In this document: positions 6,190-7,254 of the stretch, piece by piece
Position numbering within the stretch: the first letter of the stretch is position 1
Layout of the letters: each line of letters begins with the position of its first letter
DNA from: Verrucomicrobiota bacterium
GTDB taxonomy: Bacteria; Chlamydiota; Chlamydiia; Chlamydiales; Rhabdochlamydiaceae
DNA: 7,254 nucleotides
Reading direction: 5' to 3'
Assembly (NCBI GenBank): GCA_903970455.1
Contig: CAJCIW010000167.1
Location: forward strand, 1 to 7,254
The notes under the pieces: generated by a model
The model's input: only the letters and a program-made list of their open reading frames with translations
Databases searched by the model: none
Told to the model about the DNA's origin: nothing
Position numbers and translations under genes: made by a program

Positions 6190-7013
6190 TTAAACCTTGT
6201 GATTACAGCGCGGATAATATTAAGAGCAAGAGTAAGGAAAAAGTTCGTCAGCAAGATGGCAACATAGGTGACCACCACGCTGTTTGTCGTTGCCCTTCCG
6301 ACTCCCGCAGCGCCTCCTGATGTGCGCAATCCCTTATAGCAGGCGATGGTCATGATCAAGATACCAAAGATGAACCCTTTGACAAGCCCTGTAAAGAAAT
6401 CGAAGTATTTCACGTGGATCGGGATTGGGCTCATGTAAGTATTCGGCGCCATCCCAAAGTAATAGACGGAGATCAAATACCCTCCAAAAATCCCCATCAC
6501 GATGCAAAAAACAGTCAGCAAAGGCATCATAAAAATGCCCGCAATAAACCGGGGGGCAATGAGATAGCGGTTAGGGTTGATGGCCATCGTCTGCAGGGCG
6601 TCGATCTGTTCCGTGACCAGCATCGTCCCCAGCTCAGCGCACATCGCAGCCCCGACGCGGCCCGTCACCATGAATCCCGTCAATACTGGCCCAAGCTCAG
6701 TCATCATCGCTTCGGTCACCATCAGCCCGGTGACCGAAGTCAGCCCTTTGTCTGACAATTGGTAGATCGATTGGGCGGCAAGCACAAGCCCCGTCGAAAA
6801 GCCTGTGATCGCTACGACAGGCAACGAAGCCACCCCTATATCGTAAAGCTGCTGGAAGATGAGTTTCAAACGAGGGGGCCGCTGTATGGTTGCCTTGAGA
6901 ACGTTGAAAATAAGCGTCATCCATCCGCCCACAGAGATGACCATTCTAAAACGGGTCATCAAGAGCTGGCGAAAAGTATGATTGTTATTATTATTCGCTG
7001 TTTCAATTTCCAT
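6186..7013 (-). CDS. mlaE: MlaE-like permease of a phospholipid ABC transporter
   Basis: This is the inner-membrane permease of the Mla/MCE system (275 residues; E. coli MlaE is about 260). Family motifs are strong: TELGPVLTGFMVTGRVGAA (105-123), AELGTMLVTEQIDALQTM (126-143), and AINPNRYLIAPR (144-155). The loop GLRTSGGAAGVGRATTNSVV (228-247) precedes the last membrane helix. Five or so hydrophobic segments are visible, at about 60-83, 105-125, 155-185, 207-225 and 246-268. The N-terminus carries a run of five Asn (residues 7-11) that is not a family feature. It is the first gene of the operon, followed directly by mlaF. The ATG at 7013 has no Shine-Dalgarno sequence nearby (CTTCCCT precedes it); Met19 is an alternative but has none either. 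Confidence 0.95.
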   Translation of the reverse strand: MEIETANNNNNHTFRQLLMTRFRMVISVGGWMTLIFNVLKATIQRPPRLKLIFQQLYDIGVASLPVVAITGFSTGLVLAAQSIYQLSDKGLTSVTGLMVTEAMMTELGPVLTGFMVTGRVGAAMCAELGTMLVTEQIDALQTMAINPNRYLIAPRFIAGIFMMPLLTVFCIVMGIFGGYLISVYYFGMAPNTYMSPIPIHVKYFDFFTGLVKGFIFGILIMTIACYKGLRTSGGAAGVGRATTNSVVVTYVAILLTNFFLTLALNIIRAVITRFK

Positions 7014-7148
7014 AGGGAAGAAAAAAAAGAATAAGCCTTTCCTTACCTGGATTCTATAGGAAGCCCTATTTGGGAGACTATTGTTTTTTTTTAATCCCCA
7101 AAATCAATTGGACAAGCACGTCATTGAACTTTTAGAAGGAGACCAATC
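7014..7148. other. Divergent spacer between mlaE and the short plus-strand frame
   Basis: This 135-base region must hold the start signals of the mla operon (minus) and possibly of the frame at 7149 (plus). Visible are a run of eight A (7021-7028), a short hairpin ATAGG-AAGC-CCTAT (7056-7069) and nine T (7084-7092). On the plus strand I see no promoter with both hexamers acceptable. Confidence 0.5.
7053..7080 (-). promoter_or_regulatory. Tentative promoter of the mla operon
   Basis: Read on the minus strand, TATAGA (7058 down to 7053) is a fair -10 element, preceded at 16 bases by TAGTCT (7080-7075), a poor -35. Farther upstream on the same strand is an A-tract (7092-7084) that could act as an UP-like element. 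Transcription would start near 7046, about 33 bases before mlaE. The evidence is weak; it rests on position and one hexamer. Confidence 0.2.
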
Positions 7149-7232
7149 GTGAACCTTTACGAAAAAGTTCTTAAAAACTACGATCTCCTGAGTAGTGGGC
7201 CTGATCGTTACCCACATCTTCTGTTTCTATAG
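7149..7232 (+). CDS. Short 27-codon frame with strong ribosome binding site; leader peptide or 5' end of a broken gene
   Basis: A GTG at 7149 follows a perfect AAGGAG (7136-7141) with a 7-base spacer, the best ribosome binding site in the window. The frame reads (M)NLYEKVLKNYDLLSSGPDR and ends at TAG 7230-7232 after 27 codons. The peptide looks like the natural start of a cytosolic enzyme rather than a random frame, but I recognise no family. Immediately after the stop comes a small hairpin, GGCTA-N5-TAGCC (7235-7249), then the window ends. Possible explanations are a regulatory leader peptide, a gene broken by a frameshift, or a gene interrupted by an insertion whose end begins near 7230. 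Confidence 0.4.
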   Translation: MNLYEKVLKNYDLLSSGPDRYPHLLFL

Positions 7233-7254
7233 GGGGCTACGGCTTAGCCATATG

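Noticed and set aside
7056..7092. Hairpin followed by nine T, as a rho-independent terminator on the plus strand
   Set aside because: The stem has only five pairs, is separated from the T-run by 14 bases, and no plus-strand gene ends upstream.
1..7254. CRISPR array, tRNA, rRNA, or intact insertion sequence
   Set aside because: No regularly spaced direct repeats, cloverleaf sequences, conserved rRNA segments or transposase motifs were seen on either strand.

Overview
The window reads as a chromosomal segment of a Gram-negative, host-associated bacterium. My best guess is an environmental chlamydia (Parachlamydia/Waddlia/Criblamydia-like). The Gram-negative part is firm: there is a complete Mla-type phospholipid transporter core and a YqgE/AlgH gene. 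The chlamydial assignment is inference from the long MCE protein, the moderate GC with AT-rich spacers, and two large accessory proteins without signal peptides that look like effectors. No rRNA, tRNA, CRISPR array or transposase gene was found.

Layout. (1) 27-2207 (+): a 726-residue protein of no family I can name with certainty. Its C-terminal part carries a sequence resembling the CX5R P-loop of cysteine phosphoinositide/tyrosine phosphatases (CKxGxDR[TG]), but the arginine is replaced by threonine, so it may be a pseudophosphatase. (2) 2208-2664: a 457-base spacer with a 24-bp inverted repeat flanked by TTA, followed by a very AT-rich promoter-like stretch. (3) 2665-3630 (+): an AT-rich gene for a 321-residue protein with an unknown N-terminal part, a Ser/Thr-rich linker and a C-terminal domain that looks like a CBM20 starch/glycogen-binding module. 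(4) 3627-7013 (-): a tightly packed operon transcribed mlaE - mlaF - mlaD - yqgE, with start/stop overlaps of 4 and 8 bp and then a 9-base gap. (5) 7014-7148: a divergent spacer. (6) 7149-7232 (+): a very short reading frame with an excellent Shine-Dalgarno sequence, either a leader peptide or the start of a broken gene.

How the genes work together: MlaE (membrane permease), MlaF (ATPase) and MlaD (membrane-anchored MCE protein) would form one inner-membrane complex moving phospholipids between the inner and outer membranes. yqgE is probably co-transcribed but of unclear function. The two plus-strand genes are not obviously linked to it. The second runs tail-to-tail into yqgE, and the two stop codons share a TTAA. 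The most interesting points are the arginine-less phosphatase-like loop and the free-standing glycogen-binding-type domain on an effector-like protein, because glycogen is central to chlamydial intracellular life.
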